Source: Nostoc sp. CHAB 5824 (GTDB lineage Bacteria; Cyanobacteriota; Cyanobacteriia; Cyanobacteriales; Nostocaceae). Taken from it: a DNA stretch of 64,000 bases. The notes under the pieces were generated by a model, which was given only the letters and a program-made list of their open reading frames with translations, searched no databases and had not been told where the DNA came from. This document shows, piece by piece, positions 17,043-25,246 of this stretch; the stretch's first letter is position 1, and each line of letters begins with the position of its first letter. Location of the stretch: the NCBI RefSeq assembly GCF_020829665.1, contig NZ_JAIVFT010000003.1:434001-498000 (forward strand), in the 5' to 3' direction. Both the position numbers and the translations under genes were made by a program.

Positions 17043-17858
17043 ATGACAGCAATACTTACTCGTCCAGCTTGGACTACTGATTTAGAACTGGAAATTTTTG
17101 ACAAACTACTTGAGAAACATGCTCCTCATGTACCGAAGAAGCGATTGCAAGAACCTAGACCACCAGAAACTGATGAGGAAAGAGAGAATTTTTACCGCTT
17201 CCGTATTGCTGGTGCAGCCCATGACCTGTTTATTGTACAAGTCTGCGCTAAGATAATTGACTCCTTTCCTGACCCAGAATTACAACTATTTTTGAGTAGA
17301 CAAATCGGTGATGATGGTGCACACGCTCAAAATACTCGTTTAAGAGCGCAGGCTATATCAGGACGTGATCCAATAGAGGATATCCAAAAGCAGGTGCAGA
17401 AGCATTGGGATTATATGGGTGATTTACCCATTCGTAATTGGCAAGGCTTTTTAGCATTTGAGTTGCATTACGAACTTCATATTGTGGCTTTGTTATTCAT
17501 CAATAGCCGTACCAGCAAAATCAACGACCCAGACTCAGCCAAGTTTGCAGCAGAAAGAATCTTGCCAGATGAAGCAGTCCACCGCCTGGGAGTTGTAGAC
17601 TGGTGGCAACGTAAATTTGATCGAGCTTCACCCGCAGAGAAAGAGGATTTAATCGCACAAGTCATAGAAGCAGATGAAGAAGGCCAACGCCGACGTAATC
17701 CTTACCTTCGGGATCATTGGCAGTTGAGCCAAAAAGCTATTGGTATTGAAATTGATGATTTATCAGTACTTTATGATACTTGGCGGCGAGAGGTTCTTTC
17801 TTATTTCTTGGATATCCCTATATCTAAACTACCCAAACTTGTGAGTGTGAATGATTGA
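17043..17858 (+). CDS. Ferritin-like, possibly di-iron protein of unknown function
   Basis: The 271-aa sequence is helical and has spaced acidic/histidine pairs as in ferritin-like carboxylate di-iron proteins: H60 in AGAAH, D91-x-x-H94 (IGDDGAHAQN), E140/E144-x-H146 (FELHYELH) and E177-x-x-H180 (PDEAVHRLG). This would fit a four-helix bundle with two metal ions. I do not recognise a characterised homolog. It follows monooxygenase B with 192 bp between and nothing else in the transcript, so it may supply an oxidase, oxygenase or reductase step for the same substrate. A strong palindrome 99 bp after its stop probably ends the transcript. Metal binding and function are inference. Confidence 0.6.
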   Translation: MTAILTRPAWTTDLELEIFDKLLEKHAPHVPKKRLQEPRPPETDEERENFYRFRIAGAAHDLFIVQVCAKIIDSFPDPELQLFLSRQIGDDGAHAQNTRLRAQAISGRDPIEDIQKQVQKHWDYMGDLPIRNWQGFLAFELHYELHIVALLFINSRTSKINDPDSAKFAAERILPDEAVHRLGVVDWWQRKFDRASPAEKEDLIAQVIEADEEGQRRRNPYLRDHWQLSQKAIGIEIDDLSVLYDTWRREVLSYFLDIPISKLPKLVSVND

Positions 17859-17956
17859 GGTTGAAGGAGCCAGAAGATAGAAACTCTTTAATATCTAATT
17901 CTTAATTCTACATTTTGTAACTCTATTACTTACAAAATGCTAGTTTTATATAGTTT

Positions 17957-17994
17957 TAAATCTTACTAATTTCTTAAGAAATTAGTAAGATTTA
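17957..17994. terminator. Perfect 38-bp palindrome, likely terminator
   Basis: Arms TAAATCTTACTAATTTCTT and its exact reverse complement meet with no loop. It lies 99 bp after the ferritin-like gene and 446 bp before the next start. There is no long T tract, so intrinsic termination is probable but not certain; a protein-binding site or cruciform is the alternative. Confidence 0.5.
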
Positions 17995-18189
17995 TGCTTG
18001 TGAAATAAATTTATTAATATTTAATTTAGATTAGCTAGCTATTATAATATTTTTTGATCAATATACAAAAATTTTCAATTTAGTCGTTAAGAACACTACA
18101 ATTTTAAAATTCAACTTCTATCATATTTTATCTAATAAAACTAATTTTTCAAGACTTACCCCAAATACCTTTCAAACTCTTATTCCTCT

Positions 18190-18305
18190 GTGGTAGCCTG
18201 CGGCAAGCCGCTTCTCTACGTTCCCTGCGGGACGCTGACGCGCAGCTTGCTTCCCCGGAGGGGTACGCGCAGCGTGTCGCAGACAGACGCTTTGCAAATG
18301 CGTCT
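18190..18305. repeat. REP cluster upstream of the SsuA-like gene
   Basis: GTGGTAGCCTGCGGCAAGCC, CTACGTTCCCTGCGGGACGC, TACGCGCAGCGTGTCGCAGA and TTTGCAAATGCGTCTACG follow each other. The rest of 17995-18440 is AT-rich without a gene; no copy of the 26-bp operator is seen here. Confidence 0.65.
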
Positions 18306-18440
18306 ACGATTTTCCTTTATCTGTGTGTAACTCCTGTTTTTGTTAGAAATTCGATATTTAATTTGAGCTATAACTTTGTTTCTTTAGATATAACCTCGAT
18401 TTTAAATTCGGACAAAAATACTAAGAGGCAAAAGAAAAAT

Positions 18441-19526
18441 ATGTTCACTCGATTGATAAATCAGTTTTTAGACGGCATCAAGAAAATAAGCTTATTTCAA
18501 CATCACGATATTAAAATTTTTATACTCTTCTTTTTTATTGGTATAGGTTCAACTTTAGCGATCGCTTCTTGTACTCCTAGTAATTCAGCTGATGCACCTG
18601 CACAACAACCCCAAGCACCCAAACTAACGGTACTGAAAATGGGACATCAAAAAGGAATGGCACTGCTGAATATTGTGAAAGCGCAAGGAAGTTTAGAAAA
18701 GCGCTTACAACCCTTGGGTATTTCTGTTACCTGGAATGAATTTTCCTCTACAGCACCTCTATTGGATGGGATGGGTGCAGGTGCGATCGTTTTTGGTGGT
18801 GGTGGCGGTACAGGAAGCGTCTTTGCTCAAGCAGGAGATAAATCATTTGTCAGAGTTGCAGCCGGTACAGGTAGCACTAGAGGTTCAGCTATTTTAGTCC
18901 AAGAAAATTCACCGATTAAGACTCTTTCTGATTTGAAAGGTAAGAAAGTTGCTTTTGCAAAAGGTTCTGGTCAGCACTACATTATTGTGCGTGCTTTAGA
19001 GAAAGTAGGTTTGAAATTTAGTGATATTAAACCTCTCTACCTGACACCAGCTGAAGCTTTACCAGCATTTGAGCGTGGTGATATTGATGCGTGGTTAATT
19101 TGGGACCCTTATACTGCTGAAGCTGAACGTAAACTTCGCACTCGTCTATTAGCAGATAATAGCACTGTATTTGGAGACAAAGCTGCACTAGAAAGCCCAA
19201 GCTTTTATTATGCTGCTCCAGATTTTGTGCGCGATTATCCAGACATTCTCAAGACAATTTTACAAGAGCTAGAAAAGGCTGGTTCTTGGTCTAGAGACAA
19301 TTATCGGGATTCCGCCAAACTCCTTTCTAAGCTATACAAAATTGATTTAAAAACAATGGAAACTGTAGAAAAACGTGGTGGTCAACGTCAGGTATTACCT
19401 GTAACAGATGAAGTTCTGAGCGGATTGCAACGCATGGCAGATACCTTCTATGAACTCAAAATTATTCCTAAAAAAATTGATGTGAAAGATAAAAATTACA
19501 ACTGGTTTCCTGAGCATAAGTGGTAA
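18441..19526 (+). CDS. SsuA/TauA-like sulfonate-binding lipoprotein 1
   Basis: Periplasmic solute-binding protein of the aliphatic sulfonate/taurine/nitrate class: KMGHQKGMALLNIVKAQGSL, ITVTWNEF-like, APLLDGMGAGAIVFGG, PIKTLSDLKGKKVAFAKGSG and DIDAWLIWDPYTAEAE. The N-terminus has a basic stretch, a hydrophobic helix and the lipobox AIASC. I choose the ATG at 18441 (MFTRLINQF); an in-frame TTG at 18363 would add 26 polar residues before the signal. The GGGGG loop at about 115 is unusual. It heads a transcript with metQ and metN-like genes, but no SsuB or SsuC lies nearby. Confidence 0.87.
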   Translation: MFTRLINQFLDGIKKISLFQHHDIKIFILFFFIGIGSTLAIASCTPSNSADAPAQQPQAPKLTVLKMGHQKGMALLNIVKAQGSLEKRLQPLGISVTWNEFSSTAPLLDGMGAGAIVFGGGGGTGSVFAQAGDKSFVRVAAGTGSTRGSAILVQENSPIKTLSDLKGKKVAFAKGSGQHYIIVRALEKVGLKFSDIKPLYLTPAEALPAFERGDIDAWLIWDPYTAEAERKLRTRLLADNSTVFGDKAALESPSFYYAAPDFVRDYPDILKTILQELEKAGSWSRDNYRDSAKLLSKLYKIDLKTMETVEKRGGQRQVLPVTDEVLSGLQRMADTFYELKIIPKKIDVKDKNYNWFPEHKW

Positions 19527-19604
19527 ATCAAGATATTTTTTAGTTTGGAACTAAGAAGAAACGAATTTTTCTGAACGCTGTTGTTAATTGAAATAGGCGA
19601 TCGC

Positions 19605-20498
19605 ATGAAATTTACCATCAATACTAACCGTCGATTCTTTTTAATAGCCTTGACATCATTTGCGGTTTCTACAGTATTTTCTAGCTGTAGTTCACCTCAA
19701 AATAATTCTGTTGCTAATACAACTACAAATACATCAGCAGCCTCAGTTACTAATACATCTACAATTGGAGCCAAAGATAAAATTAAAGTTGGTGTAACAC
19801 CAGTTCCAGCCGGAGAAATTTTAGAGTTTGTTAAAAAGAATTTAGCACCTCAAGCTGGTCTAGATATCGAAATAGTTACTTTTAATGACTTTGTGCAGAA
19901 TAACACTGCTTTGAAAGATAGGGTAATTGATGCCAATTATTTCCAACATATTCCTTTTATGGAGGACTATGGCAAAAAACATAATTTCGAGATGTATGCC
20001 TTTACTCCCCAAATTCATTTGAATCCAGTAGGAATTTTTTCTAAAAAATACAAGTCTCTCAAGGATGTGCCGAATAAAGCCCTCGTCAGGATTCCTGATG
20101 ATGTTAGCAATGCTCATCGTGCTTTAAAAGTGTTGGAAGAATCAGGCTTAATCAAACTCAAGCCAGATGTCAGTCCTGCAAGTCCTAAAGATATTATTGC
20201 AAATCCCAAGAACATCCAAATTAAAGAGATACCAGGAGCGCAAGCAATTCCTAGTCTTCCTGATGTGGACTTAGCAGGAGTTACGGGTAATTGGATTGTA
20301 CAAGCGGGATTGAAAACCAATAAAGACGCTTTAGCATTGGAATCAGCTAACGACCCAATCTATGCTGTTACTGTCACAACATTAAAAGGCAAAGAAACCG
20401 ACCCCAAAATTCAAAAACTGTATAAGTTGTTGCGTGACGATAAAGTTAAGCAATTTATTAAAGATAAATATCAAGGGGCAGTACTTCCCATTCCTTAG
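19605..20498 (+). CDS. MetQ/NlpA-family substrate-binding lipoprotein 1
   Basis: Starts at the ATG at 19605 (MKFTINTNRRFFLIALTSF), with a lipoprotein signal ending VFSSC. The mature part has the NlpA pattern: KVGVTPVPAGEILEFVKKNL, VTFNDFVQNNTALKDRVIDA, NYFQHIPFMEDY, VGIFSKKYKSLKDVP, and the GNWIVQAGL region. MetQ proteins bind methionine or related sulfur compounds for a MetNI transporter. With a MetN ATPase gene 200 bp downstream and a MetI gene 11 kb away, it probably serves that transporter. The TTG at 19581 is not needed. Confidence 0.88.
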   Translation: MKFTINTNRRFFLIALTSFAVSTVFSSCSSPQNNSVANTTTNTSAASVTNTSTIGAKDKIKVGVTPVPAGEILEFVKKNLAPQAGLDIEIVTFNDFVQNNTALKDRVIDANYFQHIPFMEDYGKKHNFEMYAFTPQIHLNPVGIFSKKYKSLKDVPNKALVRIPDDVSNAHRALKVLEESGLIKLKPDVSPASPKDIIANPKNIQIKEIPGAQAIPSLPDVDLAGVTGNWIVQAGLKTNKDALALESANDPIYAVTVTTLKGKETDPKIQKLYKLLRDDKVKQFIKDKYQGAVLPIP

Positions 20499-20540
20499 AG
20501 GTTATTGGAAAAGTAGTATGTTGTGATTTGAATCGAATTA

Positions 20541-20621
20541 TTACCCCCCTTAATTCCCCCTTATAAAGGGGGGAAACAAGAAAATACGTTCCCTCCCCTT
20601 TATAAGGTTAGGGAGGGGTAA
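20541..20621. repeat. Inverted-repeat element between metQ and metN
   Basis: The ends TTACCCCCCT and GGAGGGGTAA pair, and inside are CCCCCTTATAAAGGGGGG and CCTCCCCTTTATAAGG hairpins. Such CCCCTTATAAAGGGG elements are common in cyanobacterial spacers. In the transcript it would form one or two strong hairpins and may reduce metN expression relative to metQ. Confidence 0.65.
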
Positions 20622-20702
20622 AAAAATATTTGATACATCAATTATGACTTTTCAAACATCCTGTTAGAAAATAATAATGATTTATTGTGGGGCAATTCTA
20701 AG

Positions 20703-21680
20703 ATGATTACATTTACCGATGTCTGCAAAGTTTATAACCAAGGCAGCCAGAAAGTTGTAGCTTTAGATGGAGTAAGTCTTTTAATAAAACCAGGAGAAAT
20801 TTTTGGTGTTTTAGGTCAAAGTGGTGCAGGTAAAAGTACTTTAATTCGTTGTGTTAATCAGTTAGAAAAACCGACATCGGGTTCAGTCATAGTTGACGGA
20901 CAGGAGATGACAAAACTTTCTAGGGATAAGTTACGTCACGCTCGTCAACACATTGGCATGATTTTTCAACACTTCAATTTACTTAGTTGCAGAACTGTTG
21001 TGGAAAACATTGCTTTTCCTCTGGAAGTGATGGGTTACAGTAGGCTGAAACGGCGGGCTAAAGTGGAAGAATTGATTTCACTTGTTGGGTTGACAGGTAA
21101 GGCTGATGCTTATCCGGCACAACTTTCTGGTGGTCAAAAGCAACGGGTAGGTATTGCTAGGGCTTTGGCTGGAGAACCAAAAGTTTTACTTTCTGATGAA
21201 GCGACATCAGCACTTGATCCGCAAACTACAAGGTCAATTTTAGATTTATTGCACGACTTGAACAAGCGCATGGGTTTGACAATCTTACTGATTACCCATG
21301 AAATGGCTGTAGTCAAGCAAATCTGCGATAGTGTCGCTGTACTCAATGCTGGCAAGATTGTGGAAAAGGGATATGTTAGCGATTTAATCGCCAAGCCAGA
21401 ATCATTTATTGCTCAGGAATTTTTCCCCCATCGCAATGGTTATAAACCAAAGCCTGGTGCAGTTATCGCCACGATCGCCTTTGCCGGAGAACAAGCCAGT
21501 CAACCAATTTTCGCCACCTTAGCCCGTAATTTTGATGTCGATGTCAATATCCTCAGTGGGAGTGTGGAAACAGTAGGCGATCGCCGAGTTGGTCAATTTC
21601 ACGTTGAATTAAAAGGTCAAAAGGTAACTCAAGCTTTGAAATATTTACACGAAGCAGAGTTTGAAGTAGAGGTGCATTAA
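20703..21680 (+). CDS. metN: MetN-type ABC transporter ATPase with NIL domain
   Basis: The 325-aa protein (ATG at 20703, MITFTDVCKVYNQG) has Walker A GQSGAGKST, Q-loop FQHFNLL, signature LSGGQKQR, Walker B VLLSDEATSALD and the H-loop THE. The last 80 residues (GAVIATIAFAGEQASQPIFA to the end) are the ferredoxin-like NIL domain that is specific to MetN and senses intracellular methionine. Gene order metQ-metN-metQ with MetI 10 kb downstream suggests that the operon was split. The NIL domain predicts trans-inhibition by the imported substrate. Confidence 0.93.
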   Translation: MITFTDVCKVYNQGSQKVVALDGVSLLIKPGEIFGVLGQSGAGKSTLIRCVNQLEKPTSGSVIVDGQEMTKLSRDKLRHARQHIGMIFQHFNLLSCRTVVENIAFPLEVMGYSRLKRRAKVEELISLVGLTGKADAYPAQLSGGQKQRVGIARALAGEPKVLLSDEATSALDPQTTRSILDLLHDLNKRMGLTILLITHEMAVVKQICDSVAVLNAGKIVEKGYVSDLIAKPESFIAQEFFPHRNGYKPKPGAVIATIAFAGEQASQPIFATLARNFDVDVNILSGSVETVGDRRVGQFHVELKGQKVTQALKYLHEAEFEVEVH

Positions 21681-21692
21681 TGGACAAGAATT

Positions 21693-22553
21693 ATGCTTAA
21701 AAAACTCAGTCGTCGCTATTTTCTGTTAACAACAGGGTCGGCGGCCGCATCCATTCTTTTTGCTAGTTGTACGCCGACTCAGAATTCATCGACTAGTCAA
21801 TTAGTCAGCCAATCCACTAAGACCGCACCACTGAAAGTCGGGTCTCGAAATACTACCACCGAAGATATTTTAAAGTTCATTCAAAAAGAAATAGCCCCTA
21901 GTCATGGCTTAGATTTTCAAATCGTGACTATCGCTGATTCGGTAAAGATTAACGATGCTCTTAAAAATGGAGAAATTTATGCTAACTTTTTCCAGCATCA
22001 ACCGTTTATGAAACAGGCTGCTAAAAGACTAAATGCAGATTTTGTGATGTTAAACCGCAACTATACCACTGTAACTGGACTTTATTCAAAACGACTAAAA
22101 ATAAAATCGGTTAATGAAATTCCTACAGGGGCAACAATCGCTATTTCTAATGATGACAGTAATCAGGATCGTGCTTTAAAATTCCTCAAACACATTAACT
22201 TAATCAATTTAAAAGACAAGTCAGGGGAGTATTACAGCGCCAAAGATGTAATTAAGCACTCGAAAAATCTGCAAATTCAAGAACTAGACAATTACGCTAT
22301 TGTCAGAGCGTTGGACGATGTAGATTTAGCTGTCACATCTGCATCTTTTCTTGTGCAGGCAAAAGTAGCCCTAGACCCCATCGTGTTAAACGAGGTTGGT
22401 ATGGCTAACAAAAATTATGCGGTGGGTTTAGCAACTGTACAATCAAAAGCAAACGATCCTAACATCCAAAAACTGAATCAATTGGTTATCGATCCCAAGT
22501 TGAAAGACTACATTAATAACTATCAGAAGGGGACGGTCGCGCCCGCATTTTAA
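21693..22553 (+). CDS. MetQ/NlpA-family substrate-binding lipoprotein 2
   Basis: Begins 12 bp after metN. Signal RRYFLLTTGSAAASILFASC ends in a lipobox. The mature part has KVGSRNTTTEDILKFIQKEI, VTIADSVKINDALKNGEIYA, NFFQHQPFMKQAAK, and VDLAVTSASFLVQ. It diverges clearly from lipoprotein 1, for instance in the ligand loop around 65-75, so another ligand is likely. It is part of one transcript with metN and the monooxygenase at 22587. Confidence 0.86.
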   Translation: MLKKLSRRYFLLTTGSAAASILFASCTPTQNSSTSQLVSQSTKTAPLKVGSRNTTTEDILKFIQKEIAPSHGLDFQIVTIADSVKINDALKNGEIYANFFQHQPFMKQAAKRLNADFVMLNRNYTTVTGLYSKRLKIKSVNEIPTGATIAISNDDSNQDRALKFLKHINLINLKDKSGEYYSAKDVIKHSKNLQIQELDNYAIVRALDDVDLAVTSASFLVQAKVALDPIVLNEVGMANKNYAVGLATVQSKANDPNIQKLNQLVIDPKLKDYINNYQKGTVAPAF

Positions 22554-22586
22554 TTACGAATTACGAATTACACATACGGAGGGATA

Positions 22587-23924
22587 ATGAGCGGATCGAA
22601 GCAATTAAAACTAGGCGCGTTCATGCGCCCAGTAAGCATACATACAGGCGCTTGGCGCTATCCTGGGGCTTTGCCTGACGCTAATTTCAACTTCCCAGCG
22701 CTGAAAAAATTCATCCAAAAACTAGAGCAAGGCAAGTTCGATGCATTCTTCATGGCTGACCATTTAGCGGTGCTGAATATGCCAATCAACGCACTGAAGC
22801 GCAGCCATACTGTCACATCCTTTGAACCTTTCACCCTACTTTCTGCCCTCGCTGCCGTCACCGAACACATCGGTCTAGTAGCTACCGCTTCCACAACCTA
22901 TGACGCGCCTTACCATATCGCTCGCCGCTTCGCGTCTCTCGACCATATTAGTGGCGGTCGCGCTGGCTGGAACATCGTCACCACAGCCAATCCAGACGCA
23001 GCGCTCAACTTTGGATTAGAAGAAGAGATAGAGCATGATGAACGCTATCGGCGGGCTAGAGAATTTTATGATGTTGTCACGGGTCTTTGGGATTCCTTTG
23101 CTGACGATGCGTTTATTCGGGATGTGGAAGCAGGGATTTATTTCGACCCTGCAAAGCTTCACGTTCTGAATCATAAGGGAAAATATCTCTCGGTGCGAGG
23201 GCCATTGAACATCGCCAGACCTGTCCAAGGCTGGCCGGTAATCGTTCAGGCGGGAGCTTCCGAAGCCGGACGGCAATTAGCTGCCGAAACCGCCGAGGCT
23301 GTGTTTGCACCTGCTGGTAATCTGGAAGCTGGCAAAGCTTTATTTGCAGACATTAAGGGACGGGCGCGGGCGATCGGACGTGACCCAGATAGCATAAAAA
23401 TCCTTCCAGGTGCTTTAGTCGTTGTGGGAGAAACTGTCGCCGAGGCACATACCAAGCGTCTTCATTTAGACAGCCTAGTACATTATGACAGTGGGATCGC
23501 TAGCCTAAATAGTGCGCTTGGCTACGACGTTTCGGGTTTTGATCCAGATGGCCCCTTGCCAGAAATCCCACTGACTAACGCTGGTCACTCTTCACGAGAA
23601 AGAGTAATAGCTTTAGCGCAACGTGAGAACTTGACTATTCGACAACTGGCGCAACGCATTGGCAGTTACGGCGGGCTGGCTTTTGTCGGCACACCCCAAA
23701 CCATTGCCGATGAGATGGAGCGATGGCTGATTGAGGAAGGCTCTGACGGCTTCAACATCATGTTCCCTTTTCTTCCTGAAGGGTTAAATGATTTTGTTGA
23801 CAAGGTTGTGCCAGAACTCCAACAGCGTGGGATTTTCCGCCAAGAGTATGAGGGTAAGACGCTGCGCGAAAATCTCGGACTGGCACGCCCTGCCAATCGC
23901 TTCTTCCAGACTAGTTTGGTGTAA
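22587..23924 (+). CDS. NtaA/SnaA/DszA-family FMN-dependent monooxygenase
   Basis: The 445-aa luciferase-like protein has the hallmarks of the large-subunit family of nitrilotriacetate, pristinamycin and dibenzothiophene-sulfone monooxygenases: TGAWRYPGALPDANFNFPAL, FFMADHLAVLN, ASTTYDAPYHIARRFASLDH, ISGGRAGWNIVTTANPDAA, ERYRRAREFYDVVTGLWDS, and the C-terminal DGFNIMFPFLPEGLNDFVDK. It uses FMNH2 from a separate reductase. It starts 33 bp after metQ2 with GGAGGG before the ATG. G+C content is clearly higher than in the neighbouring metQ genes, which suggests recent transfer from a GC-rich bacterium. Substrate unknown; a sulfone or thioether is plausible from context. Confidence 0.88.
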   Translation: MSGSKQLKLGAFMRPVSIHTGAWRYPGALPDANFNFPALKKFIQKLEQGKFDAFFMADHLAVLNMPINALKRSHTVTSFEPFTLLSALAAVTEHIGLVATASTTYDAPYHIARRFASLDHISGGRAGWNIVTTANPDAALNFGLEEEIEHDERYRRAREFYDVVTGLWDSFADDAFIRDVEAGIYFDPAKLHVLNHKGKYLSVRGPLNIARPVQGWPVIVQAGASEAGRQLAAETAEAVFAPAGNLEAGKALFADIKGRARAIGRDPDSIKILPGALVVVGETVAEAHTKRLHLDSLVHYDSGIASLNSALGYDVSGFDPDGPLPEIPLTNAGHSSRERVIALAQRENLTIRQLAQRIGSYGGLAFVGTPQTIADEMERWLIEEGSDGFNIMFPFLPEGLNDFVDKVVPELQQRGIFRQEYEGKTLRENLGLARPANRFFQTSLV

Positions 23925-23959
23925 GCTGCGATTGTTGTTATCAGTTATCAGTAAACAGT

Positions 23960-24048
23960 AGACATCTCCGAAAATGAAGGAACGGCGAACAACCGTTCGC
24001 CCCTACAAAGGGTTTTGGCGAACGCATATTTAATTTCTGGAGATGTCT
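23960..24048. repeat. MITE-like element with 10-bp terminal inverted repeats
   Basis: AGACATCTCC at the left end and GGAGATGTCT at the right end frame 89 bp that also contain ACGGCGAACAACCGTTCGCC, a strong hairpin. It separates convergent genes (monooxygenase on + and toxin on -) and may also act as a bidirectional terminator. Confidence 0.6.
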
Positions 24049-24049
24049 A

Positions 24050-24445
24050 TCAGGGAATGAAAATTCGCCGTGCACCTTGATAATCCTTGATGTCAATCAC
24101 GATATCAACCAAGCGATCAACACAACGTTCCCGATAGTCCGGTTCAGTCATCAACCGATCAATATTACCTATTGTGACAATAGGCAATGATGTAGGGGTG
24201 TTTTCCTCGCGCATTACTTGCTCCAAGGAGTCCTTCCCCTTCATGCTTCGATTAGCTGTAATTAAAATCACCTGGTTATCCTGAGCATACCGCCAAACAA
24301 CTCGATCATCGCTTGTGACTGCTAAACCCACTTCTTCAAACAGAACAAAGCGAATTGAGATTAGCTCAAACCAACCACTTGAAGCAAGGCTACCTGCTAA
24401 GACAACAGAATGCCCTCGTAAATTATGATCAACCAGAAAATTCAT
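24050..24445 (-). CDS. PIN-like (DUF5615-type) toxin
   Basis: The 131-aa protein starts MNFLVDHNLRGHS and has ITANRSMKGKDSLEQVM and PIVTIGNIDRLM, a variant of the PIN-like DUF5615 fold in which the acidic D6 and the conserved ANRS/NRxD region are kept. It overlaps the DUF433-type antitoxin gene by 4 bp. The pairing is the main support for a toxin role. Confidence 0.7.
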   Translation of the reverse strand: MNFLVDHNLRGHSVVLAGSLASSGWFELISIRFVLFEEVGLAVTSDDRVVWRYAQDNQVILITANRSMKGKDSLEQVMREENTPTSLPIVTIGNIDRLMTEPDYRERCVDRLVDIVIDIKDYQGARRIFIP

Positions 24446-24816
24446 GCTCGTGATTCAAGCTTGGCTCTTCTTGCTTGAAGCTTGGCTCGAATCGCTTCTG
24501 TTCCTGGCTTTGGAGGCTTGGCAGCAATGCGAGCAATACGCTCACGATTTTGCTCTTCATAATACTGCCTCAGTTCCTCGGCTTCTTTGAGAACGAGTTG
24601 ATACTCTGCTTCAACCTCCGTACGGTGTGCCTCAATGTAAGACAGTGCGGAACTCATCTGTTCATCAGTAAGGTCAAGCATGGCACGAATGAACTTTGAC
24701 GGGTAGTGCTCTGTCACGTAGTCCATTACATCGTAGAGCGTGATACGTGTACCTGCGATCGTCAGTCCTCGCTCTGTACGAACAATGGTTGATTGCTCAT
24801 TGGATGCTGGAGTCAT
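24442..24816 (-). CDS. DUF433-type antitoxin, extended form
   Basis: The N-terminal part (TIVRTERGLTIAGTRITLYD, then VMDYVTEHYPSKFI and LTDEQMSSALSYIEAH) is a DUF433 winged helix; a charged helical tail of about 55 residues (EAEELRQYYEEQNRERI and AKLQARRAKLE) probably wraps the toxin. The ATG at 24816 follows AAAGGT and is preferred over the GTG at 24855. It is the first gene of the pair. Confidence 0.75.
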   Translation of the reverse strand: MTPASNEQSTIVRTERGLTIAGTRITLYDVMDYVTEHYPSKFIRAMLDLTDEQMSSALSYIEAHRTEVEAEYQLVLKEAEELRQYYEEQNRERIARIAAKPPKPGTEAIRAKLQARRAKLESRA

Positions 24817-24920
24817 ACCTTTAGCCTGCTGAAATTTGTCTCTATCGTACCTCACTGAAAAAGCAAGATGGGCAACACTCCCACCTTGCTTTCTTGATGT
24901 AGCGAGTTCAACATAGTTAG

Positions 24921-25065
24921 CTAGTTAATTTGAGTATTTGTGAACTGCTCCAATGTATTGTCAATAACATCTCGAAACAATGGTGCGACGTAATCCTTGA
25001 CAAAGTTTCCTGGAAGGCGGCAACCTAACCATTTTAGAGTAAATAAGAACAAATGTTCTCAGTTA
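24921..25065 (-). pseudogene. C-terminal gene fragment of unknown family
   Basis: The minus strand is open to a stop at 24921 and reads FTLKWLGCRLPGNFVKDYVA, then PLFRDVIDNTLEQFTN. It looks like a coherent protein end (hydrophobic spacing, amphipathic final helix) but has no start codon and stops abruptly at about 25065. I do not recognise the family. Confidence 0.3.
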
Positions 25066-25178
25066 GATTACCACAAAGAACAGGAATGTGCACTCAAATA
25101 GAGAATATTCTTTATGAACCGTAACCGAGAACTTAAGATGGCTAATAGTCGTGTTCAGCAGATGAGACTACCTTTGTA

Positions 25179-25226
25179 GCCCAACTAAAGAAAACTGATC
25201 ATTCCGCTGCAACACGGTTGTTAGAC
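25179..25226. other. Possible degenerate attC-like site
   Basis: GCCCAAC at 25179 fits the RYYYAAC core and GTTAGAC at 25220 fits GTTRRRY, 48 bp overall, with an inner CCG...CGG stem. It lies just downstream of the minus-strand ATPase gene, where an attC would sit in a cassette read away from the integrase at 26530. It is shorter than ordinary attC sites and the cores are short, so chance is quite possible. Confidence 0.25.
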
Positions 25227-25246
25227 CCTCTAGTATTTCACGATGT

